From Candolleomyces eurysporus (taxonomy: Eukaryota; Basidiomycota; Agaricomycetes; Agaricales; Psathyrellaceae), in contig JANBPK010000040.1 of NCBI GenBank assembly GCA_027579435.1, positions 1-39,422 of the forward strand: DNA of 39,422 nucleotides, given 5' to 3'. Under the pieces are notes generated by a model. The model made no database searches. It worked only from the letters and a program-made list of their open reading frames with translations, and was not told where the DNA came from. Shown piece after piece: positions 1-10,362 of this stretch (position 1 is the first letter of the stretch; each line of letters opens with the position of its first letter). Position numbers and translations under genes: made by a program.

Positions 1-318
1 TGTGGCGCGACTCGTGGAGGTACGGCTGGCGCGAATGAGACGGGGACAACGACGGGGAAGAAAAGACGCACCTTGCGCTGCCTGGAGAGACGGTGGACCT
101 CGTCAAGACNGGGAGCGGGCGACGCGCCGCTTCAGAATGCGAAAATACTGCTTTGCATTGACATAGAGGGGCTCGTCGTCGATGTGCTGCTGGGGCGGCT
201 GCTGCTGCTGCTGGTGGACATGGGGCGGCTGGGGGTTTTCGAAGATGTCGTTGAGGTAGTGGCCCTGGTTCTGGTTGAGAAAGTAGAGCTGATCGTCGAT
301 GGAGGGATCCATTGCCAT
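1..318 (-). CDS. HAP2: CCAAT-binding factor subunit HAP2 / NF-YA (3' end beyond window)
   Basis: This is the sequence-specific subunit of the heterotrimeric CCAAT-binding complex, a nuclear transcription factor. Translation from ATG 318 (or the second ATG at 312) gives an acidic, glutamine-rich N-terminus and then the NF-YA core: the subunit-association stretch DEPLYVNAKQYFRILKRR, followed by the start of the DNA-binding part (EVHRLSRQRK, then PYLHESRH). An intron at 26-71 (46 nt, phase 0) separates RQRK from PYLHESRH, and the gene continues off the left edge. The N at 110 sits in a C run and breaks the frame; leaving it out gives the expected ARSRLDEVHRL. Family identity is very secure. Only the N-terminal half of the conserved core is complete, and the remaining DNA-binding segment and C-terminus cannot be seen. 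Confidence 0.93.
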
Positions 319-405
319 TGGTCAAAGCCCGCCAGCTCCCTATTCGCTCCTCCACCCCGTCACGCACGTCACGCGTCACGCTCCCACACTCTCTCCTCCC
401 CCCTC
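319..405. promoter_or_regulatory. Shared divergent promoter, HAP2 / THO1-like
   Basis: Only 87 bp separate the start codons of the two divergent genes, so both promoters must share or overlap this stretch. It is pyrimidine-rich on the plus strand just before the THO1-like ATG (CTCTCTCCTCCCCCCTC). A CCAAT pentamer on the minus strand (317-321) overlaps the first HAP2 ATG. No clear TATA box is visible. Confidence 0.5.
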
Positions 406-1038
406 ATGGAGACAAAGCTCAAGGCCCTCAAGGTCGCCGATCTCAAGGCCGTGCTCGCAAGGGCCGACGTCCAGNCCCCCCGCAAAGGCCACCAAGGCCG
501 ACCTCATTGCCCGCATTCTCGCCTCCCAGCCCGCCCAGGACGCGTACCGTGCTATTTATGAACCGTGCGCCCGACTCTCGTGTTCTTATTTCTCTGCTCA
601 CCGCACTTGTATCACAGGGACACGGCCGTAGAGGCCGAGGACGACCCAGAACCAGAGCCAGAGCCGGAAGAGGCCCCCCCGCCGGCAGCCACGCCTGCCC
701 CGCCTCCCGAAGAGCCAGTTCCACCAGCTGCCTCAAAGCCGGTCGATCCAGAGCTCGAAAAACGCAGACAACGCGCCGCCCGTTTCGGCATACCCCTTGT
801 CGAGAGCTCCACACCGAAAGCCAAAAGCTCTGTATGTCCCATCTTGCTACAAGACCGTGTCCGTGCTAATGCTACTCAGGGTCCCAAGCCACGGGGTGGC
901 GACGGAGAGGACGAGGAGCGGCGAAAGAAGCGGGGAGAACGGTTTGGGACGAAACGGGCGTTGCCCGCAGAGGCGGTGGACAGTGAAGAGGCGGAGCGGC
1001 GCAGAAAGCGGGCAGAGCGCTTTGGACTCGCTCCGTGA
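406..1038 (+). CDS. THO1: SAP-domain RNA-binding protein, THO1 / SARNP family
   Basis: Likely a Tho1/SARNP (CIP29) homologue, a small nuclear RNA-binding protein that works with the TREX mRNA-export pathway. The product is 176 aa. Residues 1-45 form a SAP domain (METKLKALKVADLKAVLARA, then KATKADLIARIL). Next come an acidic Pro/Glu linker and a C-terminus with three copies of a basic R/K-ER-like motif ending in RFG (AARFG, GERFG, AERFG), typical of SARNP. Exons are 406-564, 618-831 and 880-1038. Intron 1 is 565-617. Intron 2 (832-879) is 48 nt, phase 0 and stop-free, so its retention would add 16 aa in frame. The N at 475 must be skipped to keep the SAP frame. REI1 starts only 77 bp downstream on the same strand. 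Confidence 0.85.
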
Positions 1039-1115
1039 TTCCTTTTTTGTCAGTCTATGTATGTACAACACCTCTGCTGAGTAATATACTTTTTACTCTC
1101 TCTCTCTCCTCCACC

Positions 1116-2591
1116 ATGGACTCCCAGACCCTCTACACATGCCTCTCGTGCTCCATCGCGTTTCCCTCTCCAGAGGAGCAGCGTATGTCCTTCTCGCATA
1201 GCCCTTTCCATGTCTTCTCACTCCTCTTTCCAGGCGAGCATTATCGCTCAGATCACCACCGCTACAACATGAAGCGTCGGGTCGCGGGCCTCCCACCCAT
1301 CAGTCTCGTCCTCTTTAGCCAGCGTGTTCTCGAGAGAAAGGCAGAGACTGCCATTACAACCACCGCAAAGTCTCTCACTTGCGAGCTCTGCAGGCAGGTC
1401 TTTTTTCAGTCCATTTGAATGACCCCCGCTCACATCCCCCCCAGCAAAGTATACACCTCTGAAAACAGCTATCGCTCCCATCTGCAATCCAAGAAGCACA
1501 AGGAACGCGAGCTCAAGGGCCCTCTCCCGCCCAAGGCTCCCAAAGCTGCCCCAGAGCCCGAGCAGCCTCCTGTCGAAGAGCTCGCCTCCCTCGCCATCAA
1601 GGAGGAAAAGGAAGACCAAGAGGAAGAGGAAGACACAGTTCTCCAGTCCATTGACGAGAAAATCGCTGCCGCCCGGGCCCGTCTCTNCCCCCCTCGACTG
1701 TCTCTTCTGCTCGAACAAGTCCGATTCCTTCGAGAACAACCTTACTCACATGTCCAACACCCACTCATTCTTCATTCCCGACGCCGAGTATCTCGTCGAT
1801 ATCCAGGGACTCATCGCCTACCTCGGCGAAAAGATCATGGTCGGCAACGTCTGTCTCTATTGCAACGAACGAGGCAAGGCTTTCCGGAGCGTCCAAGCCG
1901 TCTGGAAACACATGGTCGACAAGGGTCACTGCAAAATCGCCTACGAGACTCAAAACGATCGTCTCGAGGTCTCCGACTTTTACGACTTTTCCACCTCATA
2001 TCCAGACGCCGCGACCAACAGGCGACTGAAGAAGAAGGCCGATCCTACAAACGAAGAATGGGAGGATGTCAGCGATGACGAGAATGTGGACGATGCTGAC
2101 GAAGTCGTCGATGAGACTGACTCAGACGCTTCCGGGTCCGAAGACGATTTGCCAGAAAACCAACTCACCTATGGTGACTCGGAATTCGAGCTCGTTTTAC
2201 CTTCGGGAGCGAGGATTGGTCATCGCTCAATGCGCCGTTACTACGCCCAATCCTTCCACCCCGTCGGCAAGGCCAAAGAAGATGAAGATGCAAATACAGG
2301 CGCTGCTCTCGTCCGCAAGTTGTTAGCTGACAAAAACTCCGCCCTTGTCCCACGGAAAGGTGGCTTTGGTGCCTTCGGCTCCGGTGGTGAGGTTGTCAAG
2401 GCCAGGAACAGAGGTGAAGCTCGCGAGGCTGGCCGTCATGTTCGCGAATTTAGAGACACGAAGAGACGGGAAGATTTCAAGACCAAGGTTGCCTTTATAC
2501 ACAACAGCCAGAAACACTATAGAGATCCTTGTGAGTGTCGTCCGTCCTCTTCCTCCCGACCTTCATCTCACTCGCCACAGTGCTTCAATGA
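1116..2591 (+). CDS. REI1: Cytoplasmic 60S biogenesis factor Rei1 (ZNF622-like)
   Basis: Rei1 probes the peptide exit tunnel of late cytoplasmic pre-60S ribosomes and promotes recycling of Arx1. The 440-aa product has four C2H2-type fingers in the family order: CLSCSIAF..SDHHRYNMKRRV near the N-terminus, CELCSKVYTSENSYRSH, then CLFCSNKS..MSNTH and CLYCNERG..HMVDKGH. An acidic stretch follows, and the conserved C-terminal block ends HNSQKHYRDPLLQ. Exons are 1116-1182, 1234-1393, 1445-2530 and 2581-2591. The last exon is only 11 nt and encodes the final LQ and stop, yet it restores the family C-terminus exactly. Intron 2 (1394-1444) has a GC donor (CAG|GCAGGT); no GT donor there keeps the frame. 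The N at 1687 must be ignored to join RARLSPLDCLFC. It converges with RAX2. Confidence 0.95.
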
Positions 2592-2766
2592 TCACGCGTG
2601 TTCCTGTTCGTTACATATGCACCAGACTGAGAAATTACAAAATAAACATAGCCCTACTGTATAAGGATAGAATCAAGACTTGACAAAGTTGGTATAGTGG
2701 TATGTAGTGAGCTACCAGTCAAACGAAAACAGCAAGAACGTCTGAAACAGCAAAATAATATAGTCT

Positions 2767-5700
2767 CTAGTACAGGTATGCCGCGGGCACAACTCCTTCC
2801 CGCCCAGTCTTCACGTCCCTTGCGTACCACCATCTGAAAAAGAAACCGTCAGCTGAATGAACACAACAAGAGTCCTTTGCAGCACTTACGCAGGGTCCCG
2901 GTCATCAAGCACTTCGAGCTCAGCACCAGCTGAGATGGGCAATTCACCCTCCCCAGTGCCATCGAACGAGTATCGCGCATGTGCAGGTCTACTGGTTTCC
3001 TCCTGTAGAATCCCACCCATCGCATCGGAAGGTGTCTCAGCACGGGCAAAGTTGCTTGCGTCAGCGCCGAATGGGTCCTGTTCCGACCTGGCCTTCTCGT
3101 CCTCTTTCTCAGTGCTATAATCTTGGTAAGGACTTGCTCCGAGGATCGTAGTCCGCGTTGCCGCGTTGATGTGCTCGAGGAGTGATGATGGTCGATGATG
3201 TGTCGAATCATCCTCGTCCTCCTCTGCCTCGTACTTGAGCTTGTCGTCCTTGCGAGAGAATAGAGTCCAAAGGATTCCGATGAGGGCAATCAAAAAGACC
3301 ACTCCGGCGGCAATGGCAATCGAGATGAGAATAACGACTCCAACGGCCAAGAATTCTGGAATATACTCGTCAGCTGCATTCAATAAGCTCGAAAACCAGG
3401 CACTTACTTCGCTGCTCAAAGCTGAAAGTGGCAAGGGATCGGAACAACGACGCAACAGAGCCCGAGGATCCAGTTGGTGAGGACGCAACGATATAAGGAA
3501 TGATGGTCTGTCCGTCGTACAACGCGGAAGAGACGTTGCCGTATGTCCTATCCACCAAGGAACCGGAAACCATGAGCATACGATCAGGCTGAATGACGCC
3601 CTGTCCAGAGTGGGTATCTTGCAAAGGAACCATGGCCAATTGGGCAATCGTCGTGCTGCCGGTCAATGTCGAGTCTGGATGACACTCAAAGTTAACAGTG
3701 GGCCCAAATATTTTTTAAAAGAGTCTTACCAAGAGCGGACCAATTCTGGCCATCCCAGTAGGAAAGGAAAGGTGCACCATCGGCCCTGATGGTAAATGAG
3801 TACGGGTCTGTAAATGACGTGCAAGAAAATACACATACTGTCCAGCGGCGAACACACTGCTTGCATTCCGATCGTTCACTTCAATTGCAGTGACCGGGCC
3901 TGGCAAAGCAGACGCAGAACCGACGACCGTCCATGACGAAGTGTTGAAAGCGTATTGAAGAACGTTTCCAGGAGTGTTATCAGACAACGCCAGCGACCCT
4001 CCAGCGAAAAGGATATCTTGCGAATCCTGCAAAATAAAATGAGTTTTATTTGCAACAAACACTCAGAGGCGACTTACCCCAGCATAGGCGATAGAAGCCA
4101 CCTCTCCTTGCACACCAGATCCGAGATTGTTCCATTGCTTCGAGTTGATATCAAGTGCGCAGATACCCGGGCATCGAAGGGAACCAGCTTGAGCGAACGA
4201 TCCAGCGACGATGATGTTGCCAGAATTGGACGAAGACTTGGTGATGGAACGCACAACAGGAGTGGAACCTGATGCCCCTTGCAATGGCTGTAACCCATTG
4301 ATGTCCCACTGATTGTTGGCCAAGTCATACACGGCCAAGGCGTTGACATTGGAGCCCGACATCGTGAATTCACCCCCGACGTACAGCTTGTCGCCGTCAA
4401 TGAGGATGGCTCGAACTGTGCCGCTGAGCTGGGTTCCGCTCAATCCAGTGAGGGAACCGGATTCAGGATCGTAGATGGCGATGGCTTGAGAGACGGTTGA
4501 GGTTCCAGATTGCACAAAGGTAAAGTTTCCTCCAACAACCGTACGTTCCTTCTTGTCGTTCTCCCAAAACGATCCGGAGAGTACCGCGGGGGCTGGTGAT
4601 TCAGGAGTAGGAGGTAGCGGGACCAACGATGAACTGGGGCTTTGACGGGTGAACAGACGACCAACATGTGACCAGGGCGTGGTGGCATGGAAGCGACGAC
4701 GATTGCTTACAGCGGAAGCGGCGACGGCGGAAGCCACTGAGCTTTGTGTCGATTGGCTTAGGTCGGTGGCAATGGGGGACACCCTAGGCACACCGTCCTC
4801 GCCATTCTGCAGCATGATCATGCCTGATGCACCGTACTTTCGTGAAGCACCAACATTTCCAGCAACAAACTGCGCCGATGTTCCGTTCGCGACCAAGGTC
4901 ATTCGACCTGCTGTGAAGCCACCGGAATTGACCCATCTTGACGAGTTGATGTCCCAAGTTGCTAAACCTCCGGCATTGATACCACCAAGTTCGGATTGAA
5001 GGCTCTGGATCTGGGTGAAGCTCCCAACCACTTGGAGGCGACCGCCGTGCAATCCAAGATCGGACACGTCCCCGTTGACACCTGCACCCAACGGACTCCA
5101 AGTGTTCTTGGCGACATCATAGAGGGCCAAACCACCAAGACGACCACCGGTTGTTCCTCCGCGAGTATCCCTGAACGACCCTCCGACGAACAACAAATCC
5201 CCGCTGAGTACAAGGGACGTCACAGCTCCATTCAGGCCACCGTCTGGCAATACGGACAACGCTCCATTCCGGAAAGCCAGGATGTTGGACGCACCCGATG
5301 CAGAGCCGGCTGTCAACGTGAAGTTGCCTCCGAAGAAGATGGTACCAGAGGAATGATGGGCCACGGCGGAGATGGTTCTGGGAGCTGGCGTCAAACCTGC
5401 AAGGCCACCAATGCCATTGAGGACTTCGAAACCAAGGGCGTCGCTTGTGGTGATGGAGGAGTTGGGAAGGGAGCTGGTTCCATCGGCAGAGATACTGAGG
5501 GACCGGGGCCACTCGAGGAACCCGAAACCGCGTTGGCCGCCGACCGTCGTGGAGGTACTGTTTCCAGCGGAAGTTCCGTCAATGTTGGCAGACCGAAGGT
5601 TGAGCTGAACACGATCTGCGACAATTTCAAACCGACCTCCTTGCCCGCTTCCAGTTGGATCGTCAGCCAGGGACATGGTGATAGTGGTCACGAAATCCGG

Positions 5701-7292
5701 GGATGAAGGTAGGATGGGTCCGCTGTAAATGAGAACAGAGGCATCATCGGTGTTTTGCTGGGAGATGGTCATGACATTGGGCGGTAAATCTTCACCGGGG
5801 AAAACGACGACCTTGACCGAAGTACGTTCCGCGCAATCTTGGAAGTTGTTGCATCCTGGCACAAGGAGGTAGATGTCGTAGTTCCCGGCAGCAGAAACAT
5901 AAGGAACCCATGTAAAGGTTGGTCCAGATGACGAGGGAGTGCCGACAGGAACTGAGGAGACAAGCACGGTTTGGACTGTCCCTGCAATTTCAGTATTGGC
6001 AACCTTGGCAGCCCATGGGCCGGTTCGAGTGGTGTTGGAGGGATTGGGGGCGAAACACGAGATGGCGTTGTTGTCGTCGACCGAGGAAGCAAAGGCTCCA
6101 GAGGAAAGGAGTTGCAGCATGTGCAGTCCTGCCGACGCGCCTGTGAAGCCAGAGAGCCTGATCTGAACTCCGGTGATGGCCAACGAGTTGGGGAAGAGGA
6201 AATCTTGGTACAAGACAGACGAGTCGGTAGAGAGAGGGCAGGGATTGGAGCACGTGCGATTTTCACCAGTAATGGGATCGACGAATTGAAGGCTCTGGAT
6301 ACCGTTATCCGGGATGGTGGTGACGCTATCGCCAATCATGGTCAGCAAGGTTTACACAACAAGGACCCGTTTAAACGACGCACCTAAAGCTCGTGGTGCC
6401 ATGATCGCTCTGGAAGGTATTTCCTAGCCGAATACCGCTAACCGACATGAATGAAAAGGTTCGGACGGTGATGACTGCTTCGCTTCCATCGGCTGCAAAC
6501 CAGCTGTTCCCAGGGCCTTCCGGCTCAGATGGGCACAAGATGTTTGAGATGTCGCTGAAACCCGATGCTGAGGACGACGGGGATCCTTGGATCTGGGAAG
6601 CGGAGAGCGGAACGGGGACTAGGGAGGAGGAGAAGGGCGTTGCACCCGAGGACGGGGGAATGTTGGGGTTGTTGGTGCCATTGAGGACGCGGCTGCTCCC
6701 AAACCTGGTGACGAAGGAGCCTGCAAAAAAGAGGCTGTCGTCGGAGCTGTTGGTGGTAATGGACACGACCTTGGCCTGTGCGCCAGTGAGGCCTCCGAAT
6801 GGTGGTTGCTGCCAGGTGTTCGAGCCCAAATCCCACACTGCGACGGCGGATGCAGGGGACGAGAAACTGCCTCCAACCCAGACCTTCCGATCCCTTGCGT
6901 CGCAGAAGATGCTTTCGACTTCGCCGTTGGGCCCGTTGGAGCCGAGTGCGACGACGGAATTCGATGAGGGGGTGTANGGATGCGACGTTGACCGCTGGGA
7001 CGCCATTGATGGAGGTGAAGAGGCCGGCAAAGTAGAACGAGTCGGAGAGGGCGCAGCCAGCGAGGATTCGACCGCCTGCGTTCGTTGACGCGATGCGGGT
7101 GAGGGCACCGTCGGCGTCGCGGGCGAAGAGGGTGGAGGAGGCGGCGTCGAAAGCGACCGAGTTGTTTTGGAAGAGGTCGAGGCCAGCGAACGCGCCTACG
7201 AGGGCAACGCTGCCCATGCGGTCAAAGTCGACATTGGGGAGGGCGGCGGCGACGAGGGGAATGAGGAGAAAAGGGAGGGAAAAGGATATCAT
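2767..7292 (-). CDS. RAX2: Rax2-type cortical polarity marker with C-terminal SH3 domain
   Basis: Rax2 is a type I membrane protein that marks polarity sites (bud scars, hyphal tips). The 1,399-aa product starts with a signal peptide (MISFSLPFLLIPLVAAALP). A long extracellular part follows, rich in kelch/beta-propeller-like repeats such as VGGSF, FAGSF and VGGEFT. A membrane span lies near residues 1223-1250 (LAVGVVILISIAIAAGVVF, then FSRKDDK) with an acidic cytosolic tail. The last ~52 residues read as an SH3 domain (ARYSFDG, ELPISAGAELEVLDD, AWWYARD, GREGVVPAAYL). Exons, 5' to 3': 7292-6384, 6325-4078, 4026-3839, 3785-3730, 3674-3408, 3355-2890, 2833-2767; the sum is a whole number of codons. 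The N at 6977 must be skipped (NVASYTPSSN). The SH3 runs across the last intron. The Rax2 call is strong. An SH3 tail is not a feature I associate with yeast Rax2. Confidence 0.93.
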
Positions 7293-7428
7293 TTCATGAA
7301 TAAAGGACTGGCGAATAAAGGAGAGACGGTCGTCGAGGACGAAAGAGATTTGTATAAGACTAGCAACGTGGGACTATCAACATTTCGTCAACGTCAACAA
7401 CTGTCAACAACGATCTATCTACTCTACG

Positions 7429-8021
7429 CTACACATCCTGCTCCCGCTTCACCTCCAGGTCTCGCGTGGACACCGTCAGCCCAACCGGTGCAAGGAACGG
7501 AGAATGTTGCTCGAAACGCCTGCACAATAGAATGAGCTCGTTGCACGCACGATTTTTTGATAAATGAAAAACCCACTGAGGATAACGCAGGCGGTGCACT
7601 GCAGGCTGTTTCGCGTCCCGGAAAAGGAGAGACTGGTCAGAGACCTCTTGCGACAGCGCCGTGTGTTTTGCGTTGATATCCAGCCAGTATTCCTCCGGCT
7701 TGGTGTACATTGCGATCCAGCGCGTCAGGTAGACGTCGTCCCCGGGTGCCGGTGCCCACTTGTAGAATGCAGCCACGCCAAAGCCGGCCAGGACCACGTT
7801 CCTCCAGAATGGAGTGGCGAAACCTTTGGAGAACAGCCTGTATGGGTAAACGTTCAGCGGAGGGAGGGGACCGGAGAATGACCTTCGTAGGAGTGAGAGT
7901 CCGCATCGTGGTGGTGCTCGTCATGGTGGTGGCTGGAGGTGGAGGCGTTTCGCCTGGCCACGAGGGCTCGAGAGGCAGTGCGACGGGCGCACGAACGGAC
8001 GGCACTGGGTGCAGAGAGCAT
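7429..8021 (-). CDS. Probable mitochondrial complex I 17.8-kDa-type accessory subunit
   Basis: A small mitochondrial inner-membrane protein (158 aa). The N-terminus is a classic targeting sequence rich in Arg/Ser/Ala (MLSAPSAVRSCARRTASRAL), followed by a His-rich patch (HHHDEHHHDADSH), one transmembrane helix (FWRNVVLAGFGVAAFYKWAP) and a charged C-terminus (KPEEYWLDINAKHTAL, LLFRDAKQPAVHRLRYPQ, FEQHSPFLAPVG). This layout and the W..N..HTAL...LF pattern resemble the fungal NADH:ubiquinone oxidoreductase 17.8-kDa subunit; the match is from memory. Exons: 8021-7883, 7823-7577, 7519-7429. Intron 1 (7824-7882) must use an AAAG acceptor, because the CAG 13 nt earlier gives the wrong frame. The gene lies in tandem between RAX2 and the DUF1279 gene, both minus. 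Gene structure is secure; functional name moderate. Confidence 0.7.
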
Positions 8022-8183
8022 TGGGACTGGGATTGGATTGAGGAGGACTCGGAGGAGGCAATAGCTAGCGACAACGGGGATGACCGTCAGAAACAAACAG
8101 GCGCAAACAAGAGCGGGGGAGCTCGATAATAATATTAGGAATATTAGCGGGGAATAGAGTGTGTCTAGTGGTAAGGAAATGTT

Positions 8184-8820
8184 CTAGTCCCGGTCCCTCC
8201 TCTCCCTCAGCCTTTCTCGCATCTCGTGCGCCGCCCGTCGCGCTCCATCGCCCCCGACCCATCCTCTTCTCGTCAGCCATTGCACCAGCTTTGGCGTGAA
8301 TGCTGCCGTCAGTCCTACGCGGACCGGCAAGAATAATGTCTTGTGGATCCCATATGCCAGTACCAGCATCGCATACATCCCTTCCTGCCCTGCCTGGCCG
8401 ACCACTCGAGCGGGCTCTATCTCGTCCATTCCTGGCTCTGCTGGTCTTGAGTGAAATGCATCCGTAACCACGCCCTTGACCGTCGCGACTGCATGCGACA
8501 CATACTCTGCGCCCAACAGGTTCACCCCCACGAACGCGACCCCGAAATCGAGGGTGGAGAGCACGATGTACACTCCGAGTGCATACCAGCCATAAGACTT
8601 GATAAGGTGCTTGAGTTTTTGCGAGAGACTTGCGTTGGGAGGGAGTGCTGTCGGTGTGGGCGGTGGTGACGACGATAGCAAACGGGGCGAGTGCGGCCTC
8701 CAAAAGGGTGCACGGGGCGCTGCGTTCGGGACAGTGAGTCGGGCCCTGGAGACGGGGAGGAGCGGGGCGGAGACGCGGGGGGCAAGGGAGAAGAGCCTCG
8801 CAANTGGCAAAGCGGACCAT
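8184..8820 (-). CDS. DUF1279 (FAM210 / Nat2-like) mitochondrial membrane protein
   Basis: An intronless gene of 211 aa. The N-terminus (MVRFAIARLFSLAPRVSAPL) is arginine-rich and lacks acidic residues, as in a mitochondrial presequence. Residues ~60-120 carry the DUF1279 domain (LSQKLKHLIKSYGWYALGVY, then STLDFGVAFVGVNLLGAEYV), with a second hydrophobic segment (MYAMLVLAYGIHKTLFLPVR) and a basic tail (TRRGWVGG, RERLRERRDRD). Proteins of this family (FAM210A/B, yeast Nat2) sit in mitochondrial membranes; their molecular function is not settled. The N at 8804 is an extra base in codon 6, and dropping it restores MVRFAIARLF. The start codon lies 87 bp from the divergent SPE2 start, so the two share a promoter. 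Confidence 0.85.
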
Positions 8821-8907
8821 GGCTGATGAGCAAACGCAAGAGAAAGAAATTGATCGGAGTCTTGTCCGCGTCCGGCTTCTAAACTTTTTGATTATCGCTT
8901 CTCCCAA
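8821..8907. promoter_or_regulatory. Shared divergent promoter, DUF1279 gene / SPE2
   Basis: Start codons of the two divergent genes are separated by 87 bp. The stretch is A/G-rich near the DUF1279 side and T-rich near SPE2 (AAACTTTTTGATTATCGC). It also contains an 18-codon upstream ORF in the SPE2 direction (listed separately). If that uORF is transcribed, the SPE2 transcript must start within or beyond the first DUF1279 codons, so the two 5' ends would overlap. Confidence 0.5.
8826..8882 (+). other. Upstream ORF (18 codons) before SPE2
   Basis: ATG at 8826 opens a short reading frame, MSKRKRKKLIGVLSASGF, ending in TAA 25 nt before the SPE2 start at 8908. It is very basic at its N-terminus. 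Translation of animal and plant AdoMetDC mRNAs is controlled by small uORFs in response to polyamines, so a uORF here is suggestive. There is no sequence evidence that it is transcribed or conserved, and a short ORF can occur by chance. Confidence 0.3.
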
Positions 8908-10253
8908 ATGACCTCCATCTNCCCCCCCGACCCCAGACCCCTCCTCAGCCCCCTTCGAGGGTNCCCGAAAAACTCCTCGAAATATGGTTTGCCCCCACCG
9001 CCGCCCATATTTCAGCAGAGCCCTCCGCAGATGGCAGGACAGGCCTCCGTCGGGTCGAGCGCCATGTCTGGGAGGAAATGCTCGATATTGTCAAGTGCAA
9101 GGTCCTCAGCGTCGTCAATGGCGTTGAAATGGATGCCTACCTTTTGAGGTGCGTCCCACCTGCCCCTCGCATTCAAATTGAGTGCTGATGCACTTTTCCT
9201 AGCGAATCCTCCCTCTTCGTCTCCCCTCACAAACTTATCTTGAAAACTTGCGGCACGACACTCAACCTCCTTGGTCTGCCCCGCATTCTCGAAATTGCCG
9301 CCAAGGTCAACCTACCCACAGTCTATCGTTTGTTCTACTCCAGAAAATCCTTCATGTTTCCCGAACGCCAGTCGGGGCCGCACAGGGACTGGAAGGAGGA
9401 GGTCGAGTTCCTCGACCGATACTTCTCCAACGGCGCCGCCTATACAATCGGGAAGATGAACGGGGATCATTGGCTTCTTTATCTCACCAATCCAGAAGAT
9501 CATCCCCAAGCTTCCTCTTCTGGCATTACCCCTTCAGAAAACGAAGTCGGGCACACCGATTATCACCCGCCATCCGTCCACTCGGACTATACCATCGAAA
9601 TTCTCATGAGCGGACTGTCAGGTCCAGCTCGGGACCCCTTCTTCAACTCAGAACTGTCAGAGGACAGCTCAGACCCTACCCTGCCCTCTACCCACGCACA
9701 GGAACTATCCCAAAAGCTCGGCATCTCCGACATATTCCCTCACCATCTCACAACCCTCGACGCCTACTCCTTCGTACCCTGTGGCTACTCATCCAACGCC
9801 CTCATAAAATGGGGGGACGAAAACCTTGAGCTAGACTCACCTCACGGTCCCCCTGCTCCATCACACTCTGGTGAAGGCTATTATACCATTCACGTTACCC
9901 CAGAGGAAGGCTGGTCCTACGCCAGCTTCGAATGTAACGTCCCTCTCTCCGTAGGCGGCCACCCTCCGGACGTTGAGAAAAAGATACCCTCCCTAAAAGA
10001 CCTTGTCAAACGGGTTGTCACCATCTTCCAACCTAGCCGGTTGACCTTGACCCTTTTCATCTCAGCTGAAGATAACGAGTCCGCACAAGGGGGCCCAAGC
10101 GCTGTTGAATTGGCGCAACGGTCATTCAAGACTGCTCTCGACGAAAGCCCGTACTCACTCGAAGACAAGCCTGCCAAGTATAAGCGAACGGACAAAATCA
10201 ACTACGAGTTTGGCGGATACGACTTGGCGTTTGCTAGTTTCGAGTTGAAGTAG
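8908..10253 (+). CDS. SPE2: S-adenosylmethionine decarboxylase proenzyme
   Basis: Makes decarboxylated AdoMet, the aminopropyl donor for spermidine and spermine, in the cytosol. The 429-aa proenzyme self-cleaves to form a pyruvoyl group. The cleavage motif YLLSESSLFVS is present, with the break predicted between Glu81 and Ser82, and the catalytic Cys of KTCGTT is 14 residues later, the same spacing as in the human enzyme. Other family blocks are FEGPEKLLEIWFAP, RHVWEEMLDIVKC and GTTLNLLGLPRILEIA. Exons are 8908-9148 and 9203-10253; the single intron splits the Ser just before the cleavage Glu. Two Ns (8921 and 8963) each insert one base, and both must be dropped to join the start to PFEGPEKLL. 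The SUZ12-like gene follows 109 bp downstream on the same strand. Confidence 0.96.
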
Positions 10254-10362
10254 GCACGAGACTTGTATCTAGCGAAATGTGTTGTAGCATGTATATAGAC
10301 GCGTGACATCAGTATTGATCAAAATCTCTTTTGAACCTGACCTTACTCTTCCCTCGAGACCA

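Noticed and set aside
40..103. Stop codon just after the NF-YA ARS motif, suggesting a truncated HAP2
   Set aside because: The stop arises only because the N at 110 is counted as a base; without it the conserved DNA-binding sequence continues to the intron.
475..1687. Frameshifts in the THO1-like and REI1 genes as pseudogene evidence
   Set aside because: Each coincides with a single N next to a C run, and the frame is exact once the N is dropped; all other parts are intact.
3786..3838. Use of the TTTACAG acceptor at about 3808 in the RAX2 intron
   Set aside because: It leaves the wrong phase with the GTATGT donor; the ATCAG site at 3786-3788 keeps the frame (AAGQADGAPFLSYWDG).
5117..5706. 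Long antisense ORFs within RAX2
   Set aside because: Compositional shadows of the GC-rich coding strand; no start context, domain or splice support.
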